A stretch of 49,290 bases of DNA from Salegentibacter sp. R32 (GCF_008692195.1 NZ_RXOM01000027.1:1-49290); one strand, 5' to 3'. Positions 8,468-18,155 are shown, counted from the first letter of the stretch. The notes: generated by a model from the sequence alone, not told the origin. Made by a program: numbers and translations.

Positions 8468-10697
8468 AGGTGGTTGTGCTATTTATATTTTTCAAATTTA
8501 AAGAAACTTGGTGAAGCCATTTTAATTGTTCTGAAATTAATTGTACTTCTTGCATTTTGGTTCGTAAAGGCATGCTTATTTCATGCTGGCCTTTTTCCAA
8601 TTCTTTTTCTCTAATGGTATGTAATTTTTCATTTTCTTGATCTAAATAATTATCGGCATCTTTCAAGGTAATTTCTTCCTTCTCTTCTACTTTTACGTGT
8701 TGGTTTAACTTTTTCATGGCCAACTTTAAATTCTTCAGAATATAACTTACGTAAGTTTCAAAATAAACCGAAGCCTCGGTGGTTTTATGGGTTCTTATAA
8801 AAGTCCCTAAACTAGCCAAGGAAGTTAAAAATGTATAATTCAACACAGTATATCTATACAAAGAAGAATATTGGCGTTGATTGGATTTAGGTTCTTGTGA
8901 TGTCCGTTGAAAAGCAGCGCTTAAGTTTCCCATCGCTAAAAAAGCTTCTTTTCTAGCTAGTTTATAGGAATTTGAAAGCTTTTCTTTATTATGATAATAA
9001 GCGTCTATTTCTTGTAAGTAAGCTATATTTTTTTCAATCGCATTAGCAATGGTATTTTCAATTTCTAAATGTTCCCAAGCCGGAAGGATAAATTTATTAC
9101 CTAAAATTGCCAAAATCGCCCCGATAATGGTATCAATCACCCTAAACTGGATTACATTTATGGTATTAGGCTGAATTAAAGCATACACAAAAACAACCAT
9201 TAAGGTAATGAATATAGCAGCTCCCACATAGTTTTTTTGAAGCATGGAAAAAGCTAAAACTAAACTCAGCACGCCACAAACAATATACACCCAAGGATTT
9301 TTAATAAGCAATACAATGCCAAGTGCTAATAAACCTCCCACGATGGTCCCGATAATTCTTTGCTTGGAACGTTCTTTTGTTAAGCCGTAATTGGGTCGCA
9401 TAATCACGACAATGGTCAATAAAATCCAATAGGAATTTTGAAGATGAAAGAAATGGCCTATTAAAATACCGGCTATCATTAAAATGGCTAAGCGCAAGCT
9501 ATGCCTGAAAATAGTTGATGATAAACTGAAATTTTCCTTCAGAATCCTAAAAGAATAATCGGTTGGAGTGATAAACTGTTCAATTTTTTTATGTCCCAAT
9601 TTAACGGTATTCTTCTTGTTAATCGTTCCTAAAGTCCTTTCTATGGATTGAATTTTTTCGTGTTGCTTCTTTTCATAATCCAATAAATTCCGCATTAACA
9701 AAAGCATTGGACGGGAATCTGGATAAGGTTCAGTTTTTTTATAGGTATCGATTAAGGCTTCTATTTCAGCAATCAGGTTATTCGTATTCTTGTTTAAATG
9801 AAGTGGTTTTCCATCTATAAAAACTTCAGAAATATGCATGAGCCGGTTACTCATTTCGTTAATCAAGTTTTTAAAGGCTTCAATAACTTCAGGAAATTCT
9901 TCATTTAAATCGTCTATTTTCTGGAAATTAACGGGATGGGAAATACTTAACTCCAAAATATCCACTAATTCAATAAAAACTAAAATTTTTCTTCGGGAAG
10001 AATTGGATCTCCCTGAACGCTTTCTATTTCCTATTAATCCTTCCCGTAAACTTTCGTGTAAATCGTTTATGGAAATTTGTAAGTTAAACTGTTCTTTTAA
10101 TAAATCTTCCCGTTGGTCTTTATCAGCAAGTTTTGCTCTGATCGCTAAAAATTTACTGGTGAGTTCTGCGGTTTCGCCTAATAATAATTCATCATGTTTT
10201 TCAGGTCTTAACCACCAATAAACCGTGGTGATAAAAATGTACCAAAGCCCACCAAGCCCTACTAAAAATGAATGCAATAAAATGTTACCACCTCCTAATT
10301 TTGCAAAGCCCAATACACAAGCTATTAATCCAGTAAAAGTTACTAAAGAAGCCCGAAATCCATATACCGACAGATAGGCAATACAGAAAATTACTATAAA
10401 ATAAATGGGAAGTTCAACCCAGATATTAAAGTCTAAGAAGCCGCCCAACAGTGTCACACTTACTCCTAAAAATACGGCAGTGAGCATTCCTAAAAGTCGA
10501 TGTTTTAAATTACCCGGGACATCACTTGGGGCCACTAAAAAAGCACCAATGGCTAGACTTACTCCCAATGGCAAAACATCAAAATAATAGGCTACTGAAA
10601 TTTTTAAAACCATATCTAGTGCCAGTACCATCCCTTTAGAAAAGTCGGTACCCAAGATATACCTAGAAAAATTAGTTTTAAGTTGTTGTAAATTCAT
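8451..10697 (-). CDS. FUSC-family / YccS-like inner-membrane protein
   Basis: This long protein (748 residues from the chosen start) has two membrane blocks of about five to six helices each, around residues 25-170 and 400-530, separated and followed by soluble helical regions. That is the architecture of YccS/YhfK and the aromatic-acid exporter family (FUSC). The second block contains the FUSC-like signature LLTIVVIMRPNYGLTKER. It is a probable efflux or envelope-homeostasis protein; the substrate is unknown. I prefer the ATG at 10697 (MNLQQLK) over the one at 10712, because a -7-like TAACTTTG lies at 10728-10721 and would put the transcript start at about 10714. Confidence 0.88.
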   Translation of the reverse strand: MNLQQLKTNFSRYILGTDFSKGMVLALDMVLKISVAYYFDVLPLGVSLAIGAFLVAPSDVPGNLKHRLLGMLTAVFLGVSVTLLGGFLDFNIWVELPIYFIVIFCIAYLSVYGFRASLVTFTGLIACVLGFAKLGGGNILLHSFLVGLGGLWYIFITTVYWWLRPEKHDELLLGETAELTSKFLAIRAKLADKDQREDLLKEQFNLQISINDLHESLREGLIGNRKRSGRSNSSRRKILVFIELVDILELSISHPVNFQKIDDLNEEFPEVIEAFKNLINEMSNRLMHISEVFIDGKPLHLNKNTNNLIAEIEALIDTYKKTEPYPDSRPMLLLMRNLLDYEKKQHEKIQSIERTLGTINKKNTVKLGHKKIEQFITPTDYSFRILKENFSLSSTIFRHSLRLAILMIAGILIGHFFHLQNSYWILLTIVVIMRPNYGLTKERSKQRIIGTIVGGLLALGIVLLIKNPWVYIVCGVLSLVLAFSMLQKNYVGAAIFITLMVVFVYALIQPNTINVIQFRVIDTIIGAILAILGNKFILPAWEHLEIENTIANAIEKNIAYLQEIDAYYHNKEKLSNSYKLARKEAFLAMGNLSAAFQRTSQEPKSNQRQYSSLYRYTVLNYTFLTSLASLGTFIRTHKTTEASVYFETYVSYILKNLKLAMKKLNQHVKVEEKEEITLKDADNYLDQENEKLHTIREKELEKGQHEISMPLRTKMQEVQLISEQLKWLHQVSLNLKNINSTTTYERLF

Positions 10698-10720
10698 TAA
10701 ATAGACTGCCAAATTTCAGG

Positions 10721-10728
10721 CAAAGTTA
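10721..10728 (-). promoter_or_regulatory. Bacteroidota -7 promoter element for the FUSC gene
   Basis: On the minus strand this reads TAACTTTG, an exact TAnnTTTG match, 24 bp upstream of the preferred ATG at 10697. No good TTG element is seen at the ideal distance, so the call rests on the -7 box and its position. Confidence 0.45.
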
Positions 10729-10789
10729 TTTAAACCTATTTATTTTAAAGTTCCTTTAAGAATAGTTTATAAGGTATATTCAATTGTTC

Positions 10790-10820
10790 TTGGCGGTACA
10801 AAATTTCAAATGTATTTTTG
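10790..10820 (+). promoter_or_regulatory. Bacteroidota-type promoter for the MscS-family gene
   Basis: TTG at 10790-10792 and TATTTTTG at 10813-10820 are separated by 20 bp. This matches the TTG / TAnnTTTG pattern of Bacteroidota primary promoters. The ATG of the channel gene follows 20 bp later. Confidence 0.6.
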
Positions 10821-10839
10821 CCGAAATTTATTTGCTTAA

Positions 10840-12129
10840 ATGGACGTGAATTCTATTAAATCTATTACACACTATTTTTATAAACTTTTTGTAGAACTGG
10901 GTTGGGATAAAAGCTCTGCAAGTCTTGCCAATGTAATCATCAACACTACACTTATATTGGTCGCTACCTATATCTTCAATAGAATTTTACGGAATATATT
11001 TAAAAGTATTCTAGGGGTTATTGTAAGAAAAACCATTAGTAAGTTTGATGACCATTTATTTCATAATAAAGTATTTCTAAACTTTTGCCACTTACTCTCA
11101 GTATTTATTTTAAAATGGGTATTGCCACTTATATTTAGAGATTATCCCGATACGAAAGATGAAATAGACACTTTTTTAAATATCGTAACTGTCTTTTTGG
11201 TCATTTGGTTAATAAGAAGTATTCTGCTTACAGTAAAAGACTTTTTAAAATCGCTGGAAAACTTTAAAGATAAACCTATTGAAAGTTACCTTCAGGTGTT
11301 TTTAATTTTTTCTTGGGGTATTGGTTTTATTATTGTTTTTACGATTCTCACCGGCAAATCTATTGTTGAATTTTTAACTGCGCTGGGAGCGGTTTCTGCC
11401 ATTATTTTATTAATTTTTAAAGATACTATTTTAGGTTTTGTGGCGAGTATTCAGGTAACGGTGAACGATACGGTTAGGATTGGCGATTGGATTACCATGG
11501 AAAAATACGGCGCCGATGGCGATGTGATTGAAATTAACCTAGCTTCAGTAAAAGTTAGAAATTTTGATAATACCATTACTACCATTCCTACGTATTATCT
11601 AATTTCAGATTCTTTTAAAAACTGGCGCGGAATGAGTGTTTCCGGCGGAAGAAGAATTAAAAGAGCTTTGTTGATACAAGCTACCAGTATTCATTACATT
11701 AATGAAGAAGAATTGGAAAAATTTAAGAAATACCAATTAATCACCGATTATTTAGAAAAGCGCCAAGAAGATATTAATACGCACAATAAAAAAAATAATA
11801 TCAATAAAGAAGTCTTGCTGAATGGTAGGAATATGACCAACTTTGGAGTTTTTAGAAAATATGTGGATGCTTACCTGAGTCAACATTCGGCCATCAATAA
11901 AGACATGTTGATGATGAGTAGGCAGCTAGATCCAACTCCACAGGGAATTCCGTTAGAAATTTATGCCTTTAGTCAAGATAAGGTTTGGAAAAATTATGAG
12001 CATATTATCGCTGATATTTTTGACCACTTATTAGCGGCCACTCCTTATTTCAACCTAGAACTGTACGAGTTACCTACTGGATACGATTTTAGGGAATTAA
12101 GCAAAATGAATCCTACTTATAAAAATTAA
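10840..12129 (+). CDS. MscS-family mechanosensitive ion channel (YbdG-like)
   Basis: A 429-residue membrane protein with about five N-terminal helices followed by the MscS pore helix and beta domain. The signature runs ALGAVSAIILLIFKDTILGF near 185-204 (pore-lining, Gly/Ala rich), then SIQVTVNDTVRIGDWITM and GDVIEINLASVKVRNFDNTITTIP, split around residues 206-250. The C-terminal alpha/beta domain includes a YbdG-like insertion around 270-340 and the motif QGIPLEIYAFS. It should gate small-ion flux under membrane tension or osmotic downshock. It is transcribed divergently from the FUSC gene, with its own promoter. Confidence 0.93.
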   Translation: MDVNSIKSITHYFYKLFVELGWDKSSASLANVIINTTLILVATYIFNRILRNIFKSILGVIVRKTISKFDDHLFHNKVFLNFCHLLSVFILKWVLPLIFRDYPDTKDEIDTFLNIVTVFLVIWLIRSILLTVKDFLKSLENFKDKPIESYLQVFLIFSWGIGFIIVFTILTGKSIVEFLTALGAVSAIILLIFKDTILGFVASIQVTVNDTVRIGDWITMEKYGADGDVIEINLASVKVRNFDNTITTIPTYYLISDSFKNWRGMSVSGGRRIKRALLIQATSIHYINEEELEKFKKYQLITDYLEKRQEDINTHNKKNNINKEVLLNGRNMTNFGVFRKYVDAYLSQHSAINKDMLMMSRQLDPTPQGIPLEIYAFSQDKVWKNYEHIIADIFDHLLAATPYFNLELYELPTGYDFRELSKMNPTYKN

Positions 12130-12196
12130 TTTTATTAACTAATTCTTACGATTTATTTATTGGTTAAAGCGATAGATACCCTTATTTTAGCCGCCA

Positions 12197-12814
12197 ATGA
12201 AAAACAAACGCCCCGGAAATAGAAAACCTAGGTGGAAACTACTCCACCAGTATTATTCTTATACTGGCTTTTACACTTTTGTAGGTAAAAGTCTTGTAAA
12301 AGCGGCCATTCCTATTTTACTTTTTATAGCCGCGCTTTTATGTGTCCATTTTTTCGTAATTGATATAAATGATGTATTGATTTATATCACCGATAATTTT
12401 CCGCCGCTAGGCGTATTTTCGGTTTTCTTTGCTTCAGAATCAATTTTGGGATTAATCCCACCGGAAATATTTATTGCTTGGTCCGGTAAATCGGCTCATC
12501 CCAATTTATTCCTATTCATATTAGCAACTCTATCCTATTGTGGTGGAATCATTTCTTATTTCTTAGGGAGAGGAATTGCCAGCATCCCATCGGTATTTGT
12601 GTATTTGGAAGTTAAAATGGCCAAACACATTAAAAACATGCGTAAATGGGGAGGCTTCTTAATTGTCGTTGGAGCTTTATTACCGGTTCCTTTTGCGGTT
12701 TCCAGTATCGCTGCAGGAATTATTAAATTTCCTTTTGGCAGTTATTTATTATTTGGATTGTTACGTTTCTTGAGGTTCTTTTTATATGGAGTTGCCATAT
12801 TTGGAGTGCTTTAA
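12197..12814 (+). CDS. VTT/DedA-like membrane protein
   Basis: A 205-residue integral membrane protein with about five hydrophobic segments. The middle part, ESILGLIPPEIFIAW followed by GGIISYFLGRGI and the late GGFLIVVGALLPVPFAVSS, resembles the VTT (SNARE-associated/DedA) domain, including the glycine-rich reentrant loops. DedA-type proteins take part in lipid carrier recycling or envelope homeostasis; the substrate here is unknown. The basic N-terminus suggests a cytoplasmic start. The gene ends just before a strong bidirectional terminator. Confidence 0.75.
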   Translation: MKNKRPGNRKPRWKLLHQYYSYTGFYTFVGKSLVKAAIPILLFIAALLCVHFFVIDINDVLIYITDNFPPLGVFSVFFASESILGLIPPEIFIAWSGKSAHPNLFLFILATLSYCGGIISYFLGRGIASIPSVFVYLEVKMAKHIKNMRKWGGFLIVVGALLPVPFAVSSIAAGIIKFPFGSYLLFGLLRFLRFFLYGVAIFGVL

Positions 12815-12838
12815 TATCCTAATTAATAAAAATTTACA

Positions 12839-12877
12839 GCATAAAAAAACCTCTCAAGTTGAGAGGTTTTTTTATGC
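12839..12877. terminator. Strong bidirectional terminator
   Basis: Two perfectly complementary 19-nt arms flank a single G. The GC core is CCTCTCAA/TTGAGAGG, bounded by seven A on the left and seven T on the right. It serves the VTT-like gene on the plus strand and the converging helicase gene on the minus strand. Confidence 0.93.
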
Positions 12878-12892
12878 TTATAGAAATTATAC

Positions 12893-14392
12893 TTATTCCT
12901 GAAACATTTCATTAATTCTAGAGCGTAACTTTCGGTTATAATCTTCAAATAACCAATCTCTGTAATTTTTGGTGTTATTAATGATACATCGCGAATAACG
13001 TTTTACACGGTCACGGATATCATCTTTTAATTCTCTTGCTAAAATTCGGGCATCAAAAACATCTTCACTATTTTCAGCACACATTTGAGCGTGTTGGTCT
13101 ATCGATTTTTCAAGTACCATTTTAGACTTCTCTCCGTTATTCACTGCAGATTCATACTCTTCCTTGATATCAAACTCTATATTTTCGGTATTTTTAAAGA
13201 GCTCCCTAACTTCTTCAGGCATTTTGTATTTAAATTCCCGTTCAATATCTTCATCAGAAACTATATTTTCTAGGAAATAATCCGGGTTTTTAAAGATCAA
13301 GTGCCAATCTACCGGAGCATCCCAAAGACCAAAACGGGCAGCGTTATTTCCTAAATCAATTACGTTAAATTCATCTTTATTAGGAATTTTACGCGATCCA
13401 CGACCAATCATTTGGTAATATAAAGTCAAAGATTTTGTTGCTCTGTTTAGGATAATATTTTCCACACTTGGTTCATCAAAACCGGTAGTAAGGATACTGA
13501 CTGATGTTAAAATAGCATCCGGTTTTTCCCGAAACCATCTTAAAATCTCTTTACGTTCTTTCTTACTGTGCGTATTATCTAAGTGCTTAATTTCGTAGCC
13601 GGCATCTTTAAAGGTTTGATAAACATACCAAGAAGTATTGATACCGTTATTGAAAATTAAAGTTTTCTTACCTTTACAACGTTCTTCGTAAGCTTGCATC
13701 AATTTTTCCTGCATCGAAAAATTGGTATATAAATCTTCAGAAGACTTTACGGTATAATCTCCATTAATCCCCACCTGTAAGGAAGTTAGGCCTACATCGT
13801 AGCTAAACGTATTTGCACGAGCCAAGAAGCCTTTATTAATTAAAGCAGGAATAGATTCCCCCACGATAAGTTCTTGATAGTTATCCTTCATTGGTAACTT
13901 GATATTAGAACTTAGCGGGGTTGCGGTTACTCCCAAAATAAAGGACTCTTCAAAATATTTGAACAGCTTGGTAAACGAGTTATAATGTGCTTCATCAATA
14001 ATGACCAAACCAACATTACTTACCTCTAATTTGTCATCGCTTAAACGGTTGTTCAAAGTTTCTACCATTGCTACAAAACATTGGTAATCGTCTTGATCTG
14101 GTAGCTCTTTTACCTTACTATTTATAATTTTATTGCGTACCCCAAAACCATTCAGCATTTTGGAAGTTTGCTTACAAAGCTCGATTCTGTGGGTAAGGAT
14201 AACTACTTTTTTATTGGTCTGTTCAATGTACCTTCTTATTATCTCTGAAAAAACCACAGTTTTACCACCTCCTGTCGGAAGTTGGTAAAGCAAATTAAAA
14301 TCATCCGGCGCTTCTTCTAGGTATTCAAAAATTTTATTTAAATCTTTTTCCTGGTAATCATATAAAGTTTTATCTGCAACTTTTTCTGCCAT
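12893..14392 (-). CDS. DEAD/DEAH-box superfamily 2 helicase
   Basis: A 499-residue SF2 helicase of the SSL2/type III restriction-subunit-like group. Motif I is QLPTGGGKTVVF near 38-49, motif II is the DEAH box in VIIDEAHYNSF near 131-140, motif III is GVTATPLSS, and motif VI is QMIGRGSRKIPN near 324-335. The C-terminal 120 residues are charged and family-specific. It probably unwinds nucleic acid using ATP; there is no partner methyltransferase or nuclease next to it, so a restriction role is not supported here. A TAATTTTG box at 14442-14435 on the minus strand could be its promoter. Confidence 0.9.
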   Translation of the reverse strand: MAEKVADKTLYDYQEKDLNKIFEYLEEAPDDFNLLYQLPTGGGKTVVFSEIIRRYIEQTNKKVVILTHRIELCKQTSKMLNGFGVRNKIINSKVKELPDQDDYQCFVAMVETLNNRLSDDKLEVSNVGLVIIDEAHYNSFTKLFKYFEESFILGVTATPLSSNIKLPMKDNYQELIVGESIPALINKGFLARANTFSYDVGLTSLQVGINGDYTVKSSEDLYTNFSMQEKLMQAYEERCKGKKTLIFNNGINTSWYVYQTFKDAGYEIKHLDNTHSKKERKEILRWFREKPDAILTSVSILTTGFDEPSVENIILNRATKSLTLYYQMIGRGSRKIPNKDEFNVIDLGNNAARFGLWDAPVDWHLIFKNPDYFLENIVSDEDIEREFKYKMPEEVRELFKNTENIEFDIKEEYESAVNNGEKSKMVLEKSIDQHAQMCAENSEDVFDARILARELKDDIRDRVKRYSRCIINNTKNYRDWLFEDYNRKLRSRINEMFQE

Positions 14393-14666
14393 AAATACGT
14401 ATTCCTAACTTATCATTATTAAAATAAAACCTTGCAAAATTAACGAGTTTTAAAGGTTTATAGAAATTTTTTAGCCTGAAATCTTAATTTTAATCTATTT
14501 CACTCACAATCAAAAGCTTAAAAATTGATAATCTTTCAGTGAAAATTCCGTAAAAAAGTAGTTGAAAAAAATATGCCATTTTTACAAAAATTTTGCTCTA
14601 ATGATAAAGCAAGGAAGTTTTAATAAATTATTTTTGTAAACCGTTTAACTAATAAAATCCCCTATT

Positions 14667-15035
14667 GTGAATAATCCGAAAGCACAGAAATTAATAAAGA
14701 AGATTTTAGACGATCTAGATCATGTTGGTATTATCACCAATACTTTGGTGGAAGATTTAAAAGCTTTGCGCCCGTATGCTGTTGAAGAGAAGCAACCTGT
14801 GGTCGCGAAAGCTTTACGACTTACCTACGAGCATTTAGAAGAAAATTTCACATTTGATATTCCTATTCCTGAAGATGATCCGATTGAAGGTGAAGAAGAG
14901 GAATTTGAAACTAATGATTTTAATCCGGATGAAAGTTTAATGTATCTTATCAACTTGATTAAAAACCCTGATAATAAAATGAATATTGAAGAAATTAGGG
15001 AATATAACGCTGCTCTTCAAGAATACGAAAGTTAA
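14667..15035 (+). CDS. Conserved hypothetical acidic protein (122 aa)
   Basis: The protein is soluble, helical and strongly acidic in its middle (EDDPIEGEEEEFETNDF near 71-87). No catalytic motif or membrane segment is seen. It starts with GTG; no ATG fits the N-terminal helix NNPKAQKLIKKILDDLDHVG. A TATTTTTG box at 14629-14636 fits a -7 promoter element and a terminator follows the gene, so it is a monocistronic unit. I believe similar proteins occur widely in flavobacteria, but I know of no assigned function. Confidence 0.8.
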   Translation: MNNPKAQKLIKKILDDLDHVGIITNTLVEDLKALRPYAVEEKQPVVAKALRLTYEHLEENFTFDIPIPEDDPIEGEEEEFETNDFNPDESLMYLINLIKNPDNKMNIEEIREYNAALQEYES

Positions 15036-15058
15036 TTTTTTTAACTTATATAACAATT

Positions 15059-15092
15059 AAAAGCCTTTGGTATTTTTGCTGAAGGCTTTTTT
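15059..15092 (+). terminator. Rho-independent terminator
   Basis: AAAAGCCTT pairs with AAGGCTTTT around a T-rich loop and is followed by further T residues. It lies about 25 bp after the acidic hypothetical gene. Confidence 0.8.
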
Positions 15093-15130
15093 AATTTCAT
15101 TTCTGTATATTGAAATTCAATACCTATTTT

Positions 15131-15745
15131 ATGAAATATTTTCTTCTGGTTTTCTTATTCCCTTTTATCAGCTTTTTACAGACAAAAGACAGTTTATCCC
15201 AGTTTATAGATTTAGAAGAATATGCCAAGAATTTCACGTATGACATTCGGTATGCTACTGCTAACAATTTTTTAGAGGAACCTATTTATGATTGTGAAAA
15301 ATGCTTATTGCTTCCAGAAGCAGCCGAAGCCTTAGCGAAAGCCAATAATTATTTTTGTGATTTGGGCTATCAAATTAAAATTTTTGATTGCTATCGCCCC
15401 TTAAGTGCTCAAAAGAAAATGTGGGAAATTTATCCTGATGCTCGATATGTAGCAAACCCTTATACTAAAAAATCGGTACACAATCGCGGAGCTGCAGTCG
15501 ATTTAACTTTGGTTGATTTAAAAACCGGTAAACAAGTCGAAATGGGAACGTCATACGATTACTTCGGCAAAGAAGCTCATCAGGATTATACCAACTTACC
15601 AAAAGAAATTCTGGCTCATCGAAAAACCTTACGAGAAGGAATGGAAAAATTTGGGTTTCATATCATACGAACGGAATGGTGGCATTATGATTTTGGAAAT
15701 GCTTATAGCTATCCCGTTTACGATATTGAATTCAATTGTAATTAA
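15131..15745 (+). CDS. D-alanyl-D-alanine dipeptidase, VanX/DdpX family (M15)
   Basis: A secreted zinc dipeptidase of about 204 residues. The preferred ATG at 15131 starts a signal peptide MKYFLLVFLFPFISFL. Zinc-site motifs of the M15D family are present: SVHNRGAAVDLTL (His and Asp ligands) and EWWHYDF (catalytic Glu and His ligand). RYATANNF and CYRPLSAQK match the substrate-binding part of the family. Members cleave D-Ala-D-Ala or similar dipeptides. With no vanH/vanA neighbours, a role in cell-wall recycling or nutrition is more likely than glycopeptide resistance. Confidence 0.92.
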   Translation: MKYFLLVFLFPFISFLQTKDSLSQFIDLEEYAKNFTYDIRYATANNFLEEPIYDCEKCLLLPEAAEALAKANNYFCDLGYQIKIFDCYRPLSAQKKMWEIYPDARYVANPYTKKSVHNRGAAVDLTLVDLKTGKQVEMGTSYDYFGKEAHQDYTNLPKEILAHRKTLREGMEKFGFHIIRTEWWHYDFGNAYSYPVYDIEFNCN

Positions 15746-15824
15746 ATTCTAGTTAAATTGTGTTATACTTATCTTTAAATAGTTTCACAGGAACTAGATA
15801 TGAATTAGTTTTAAAGAAAAAACT

Positions 15825-15980
15825 ATGTCTATACTAACAATTATTTTGAACATCATCTTACCACCGTTAGGTGTGTTCTTAAACAAAGGTTTAGGAAAAG
15901 ATTTTTTAATTAACCTTATCCTAACCCTTATTTTTTGGTTACCAGGCGTGATTCACGCTTTTTACGTAACCAGTAAATAA
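15825..15980 (+). CDS. Pmp3/YqaE-family small membrane protein (51 aa)
   Basis: A 51-codon frame starts at the ATG at 15825 and ends at TAA at 15980. The peptide has two hydrophobic segments, about 2-19 and 27-48, separated by a short GLGKD turn. The motif LPPLGVFLNKG and the later LPGVIHAFYV are hallmarks of the Pmp3/YqaE (UPF0057) stress-associated proteolipid family. It is believed to influence membrane potential or salt tolerance. It lies between the dipeptidase gene and galE. It is short but convincingly conserved. Confidence 0.9.
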   Translation: MSILTIILNIILPPLGVFLNKGLGKDFLINLILTLIFWLPGVIHAFYVTSK

Positions 15981-15993
15981 TAAACTAACTTGT

Positions 15994-17007
15994 TTATTTC
16001 TGTTTTTGTTGCCATTTCCAGGCACTTGCCAAAGCATCTTCTATTTTAAATCGGGCTTTCCAGCCTAAATCTGAATTTGCTTTGGTAGTATCTGCGTATG
16101 CAGACATGATATCTCCTTCCCTTCTTCCTACAATTTTATAGGGAAGTCTTTTATTAGAAACTTTTTCAAAAGCATGGATAACTTCTAATACTGAGTTTCC
16201 TTTACCGGTTCCTAGATTAAAAACTTCATAACTTTCTTTATTCTTCTCTTCCAATAAGCGTTTTAGTGCCACCACGTGGGCTTCTGCTAAATCCATGACG
16301 TGAATGTAATCCCGAATACAGGTACCATCTTCGGTTGGGTAATCGTCACCAAAGACCGAAAGTTCTTCTCTTATTCCGGATGCGGTTTGTGTGATGTATG
16401 GAATTAAATTTTGAGGGGTTCCAATAGGTAGTTCCCCAATTTCTGCGGAAGGATGCGCACCAATGGGATTAAAATACCGAAGGGAAATCGCTTTAAAAAT
16501 GTCGTTAGCTTTGGAAAAATCATGAAGAATCTCCTCTCCTATTTGTTTGGTATTTCCATAAGGAGATTCGGCTTGTTTTACCGGTGCATTTTCGGTAATG
16601 GGTAATTCATCAGCTTGGCCATAAACCGTACAAGAGGAACTAAAGATAAAGTTAGTTAACTCTCTTTTTTTCATTTCCTGAAGCAAATACACCAAGGTAT
16701 TAATATTATTTTCGTAATACAACAAGGGTTCTTCTACACTTTCTCCCACAGCTTTTGAGGCTGCAAAATGAATCACTCCTTTTATATCGGGATGGTCTTC
16801 AAAAAAATTGGAAACCAAGGCTTTATCTCTTAAATCTAATTTGCAAAATTCTGGGGTTTGGTTCGTAATGGAAGCTATTCCTTCCAATACGGAGATGGAC
16901 GAATTGGAAAGGTTATCGATAATGACTACTTCAAAGCCTTCATTTAACAAGGCAACAACCGTATGCGACCCTATAAATCCAAGTCCGCCGGTAACTAATA
17001 TTTTCAT
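15994..17007 (-). CDS. galE: UDP-glucose 4-epimerase
   Basis: A 337-residue extended SDR enzyme that interconverts UDP-glucose and UDP-galactose for the Leloir pathway and surface glycans. The NAD-binding TGGLGFIGSHT is at residues 6-16; DNLSNSS, GVIHFAASKAVGESV, the catalytic Ser region FSSSCTVYG and the YGNTK Tyr/Lys pair near 149-153 all fit GalE. RYFNPIGAHPS and DGTCIRDYIHV are family-specific. No other galactose gene is adjacent. It marks the left boundary of the accessory tract. Confidence 0.97.
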   Translation of the reverse strand: MKILVTGGLGFIGSHTVVALLNEGFEVVIIDNLSNSSISVLEGIASITNQTPEFCKLDLRDKALVSNFFEDHPDIKGVIHFAASKAVGESVEEPLLYYENNINTLVYLLQEMKKRELTNFIFSSSCTVYGQADELPITENAPVKQAESPYGNTKQIGEEILHDFSKANDIFKAISLRYFNPIGAHPSAEIGELPIGTPQNLIPYITQTASGIREELSVFGDDYPTEDGTCIRDYIHVMDLAEAHVVALKRLLEEKNKESYEVFNLGTGKGNSVLEVIHAFEKVSNKRLPYKIVGRREGDIMSAYADTTKANSDLGWKARFKIEDALASAWKWQQKQK

Positions 17008-17116
17008 TTTTAGGTGGTTTGTTTATGAAAGCGAATATAAGTATTCCTGTTTAAAGCTGAGGAAGAAAATTGTTGGTTTTGTTAGGAATGAATTTTTTAA
17101 AATACTGATAGTAATT

Positions 17117-17587
17117 TTATCCTAGTGGAATAGTATCATTTATTACTAGGCGGTATTTTTTATTCCATTTTTTTAAAATATTCACATTCAGCTTAAATTT
17201 TTCTTCTTTCTTATTTTTTACGATTAGAATTCTCGTGTTTATAGAAACATACCTAAACTGATTGATAGGATTATTATTAATAAAAACGGTAGGTTTAGGA
17301 TCAAAACCTTTCATAATTTCCTTACAGTTTAAAGCTCTTTCCGAAATAAGAATAAGTCCTTTTTCTAAAAGTAAGCTTTCAATTTTAGAACCTAACTTTT
17401 TACTCCTTTGATATTTAGCAGAGTTTATCCAGCCAAATAAAACAGTCAGAAACATCAAAACCGGAATGATGAAATAGAAACTTTTATCTAAGTTATATTT
17501 ATTAATAGAAGAAATAATAATTAAAATACCAAGAAGTAAAATTAAAAATAAAGTAGAGCGAAATATTAATTCTCTTTTTTCAAACAT
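17117..17587 (-). CDS. Hypothetical membrane protein (156 aa)
   Basis: Two hydrophobic helices lie near residues 10-28 and 36-53, followed by a cytoplasmic basic domain of about 100 residues rich in Lys, Asn and Ile. No family is recognised. It is the last gene of the long minus-strand accessory tract, about 110 bp from galE. The AT-rich codons and single-gene spacing fit the rest of that tract. Function unknown. Confidence 0.6.
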   Translation of the reverse strand: MFEKRELIFRSTLFLILLLGILIIISSINKYNLDKSFYFIIPVLMFLTVLFGWINSAKYQRSKKLGSKIESLLLEKGLILISERALNCKEIMKGFDPKPTVFINNNPINQFRYVSINTRILIVKNKKEEKFKLNVNILKKWNKKYRLVINDTIPLG

Positions 17588-17675
17588 CTGAGTTTAATAG
17601 TTGTATTGGTTGTATTTATAATACGCTAAGTCATAATTTCTTATATGTTTTTCTACCATAGATTCATTTACTTTT

Positions 17676-18155
17676 TTACGGTTTTGGCAGCGGCGGTGCT
17701 GGTATATTGGTCGGTAAAGGCTGATTTTGTGACTCTTTGTTAATTGATTCTAATTGCTTTTTATCTATTACTTTAATGTCATCTACAAGATTATTATCTC
17801 TATTATTGAATCGGATAAACAATCGGCCAAATTCAGTTTTAGTTTCCTCATTGTAGAAATGAAAAGTATAAATTAACGGTTGCTCATTCATCATAACGAG
17901 ATAATATGTTACTTCTAAATCCGATTTATCAACATCAGATTCCAATTTTTCAATTTCAGATTTTATTCTTCTAAGGTCTTTTCCTTCATACCAATCCATT
18001 AAATTAGATTCAATTGTTTTATCGATGAGTAATCTACCTATCTTCTCACATTGAAATGTATAAGGAGCAAATTCTGATTGAAATAATTTTCTTTCTTCTT
18101 GAGAAAAAATATTCCCCCCAATCAAGAGTATTATAATCAAAATATTGTTTTTCAT
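17676..18155 (-). CDS. Hypothetical secreted protein (159 aa)
   Basis: It begins with a signal peptide, MKNNILIIILLIGGNIFSQ, with the FSQ end common in flavobacterial exported proteins. The mature part is acidic and basic mixed, with no Cys pair or catalytic motif that I can name, and ends in a proline-rich tail PLPTNIPAPPLPKP. It is a probable periplasmic protein of unknown role in the single-gene tract. Confidence 0.65.
   Translation of the reverse strand: MKNNILIIILLIGGNIFSQEERKLFQSEFAPYTFQCEKIGRLLIDKTIESNLMDWYEGKDLRRIKSEIEKLESDVDKSDLEVTYYLVMMNEQPLIYTFHFYNEETKTEFGRLFIRFNNRDNNLVDDIKVIDKKQLESINKESQNQPLPTNIPAPPLPKP

Noticed and set aside
12893-14392. Helicase as part of a restriction system
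   Set aside because: The protein resembles type III restriction helicases in motif layout, but no methyltransferase, specificity or nuclease gene is adjacent.
15131-15745. VanX-type glycopeptide resistance
   Set aside because: The dipeptidase stands alone with no vanH, vanA or two-component genes; a cell-wall recycling or nutritional role is more likely.
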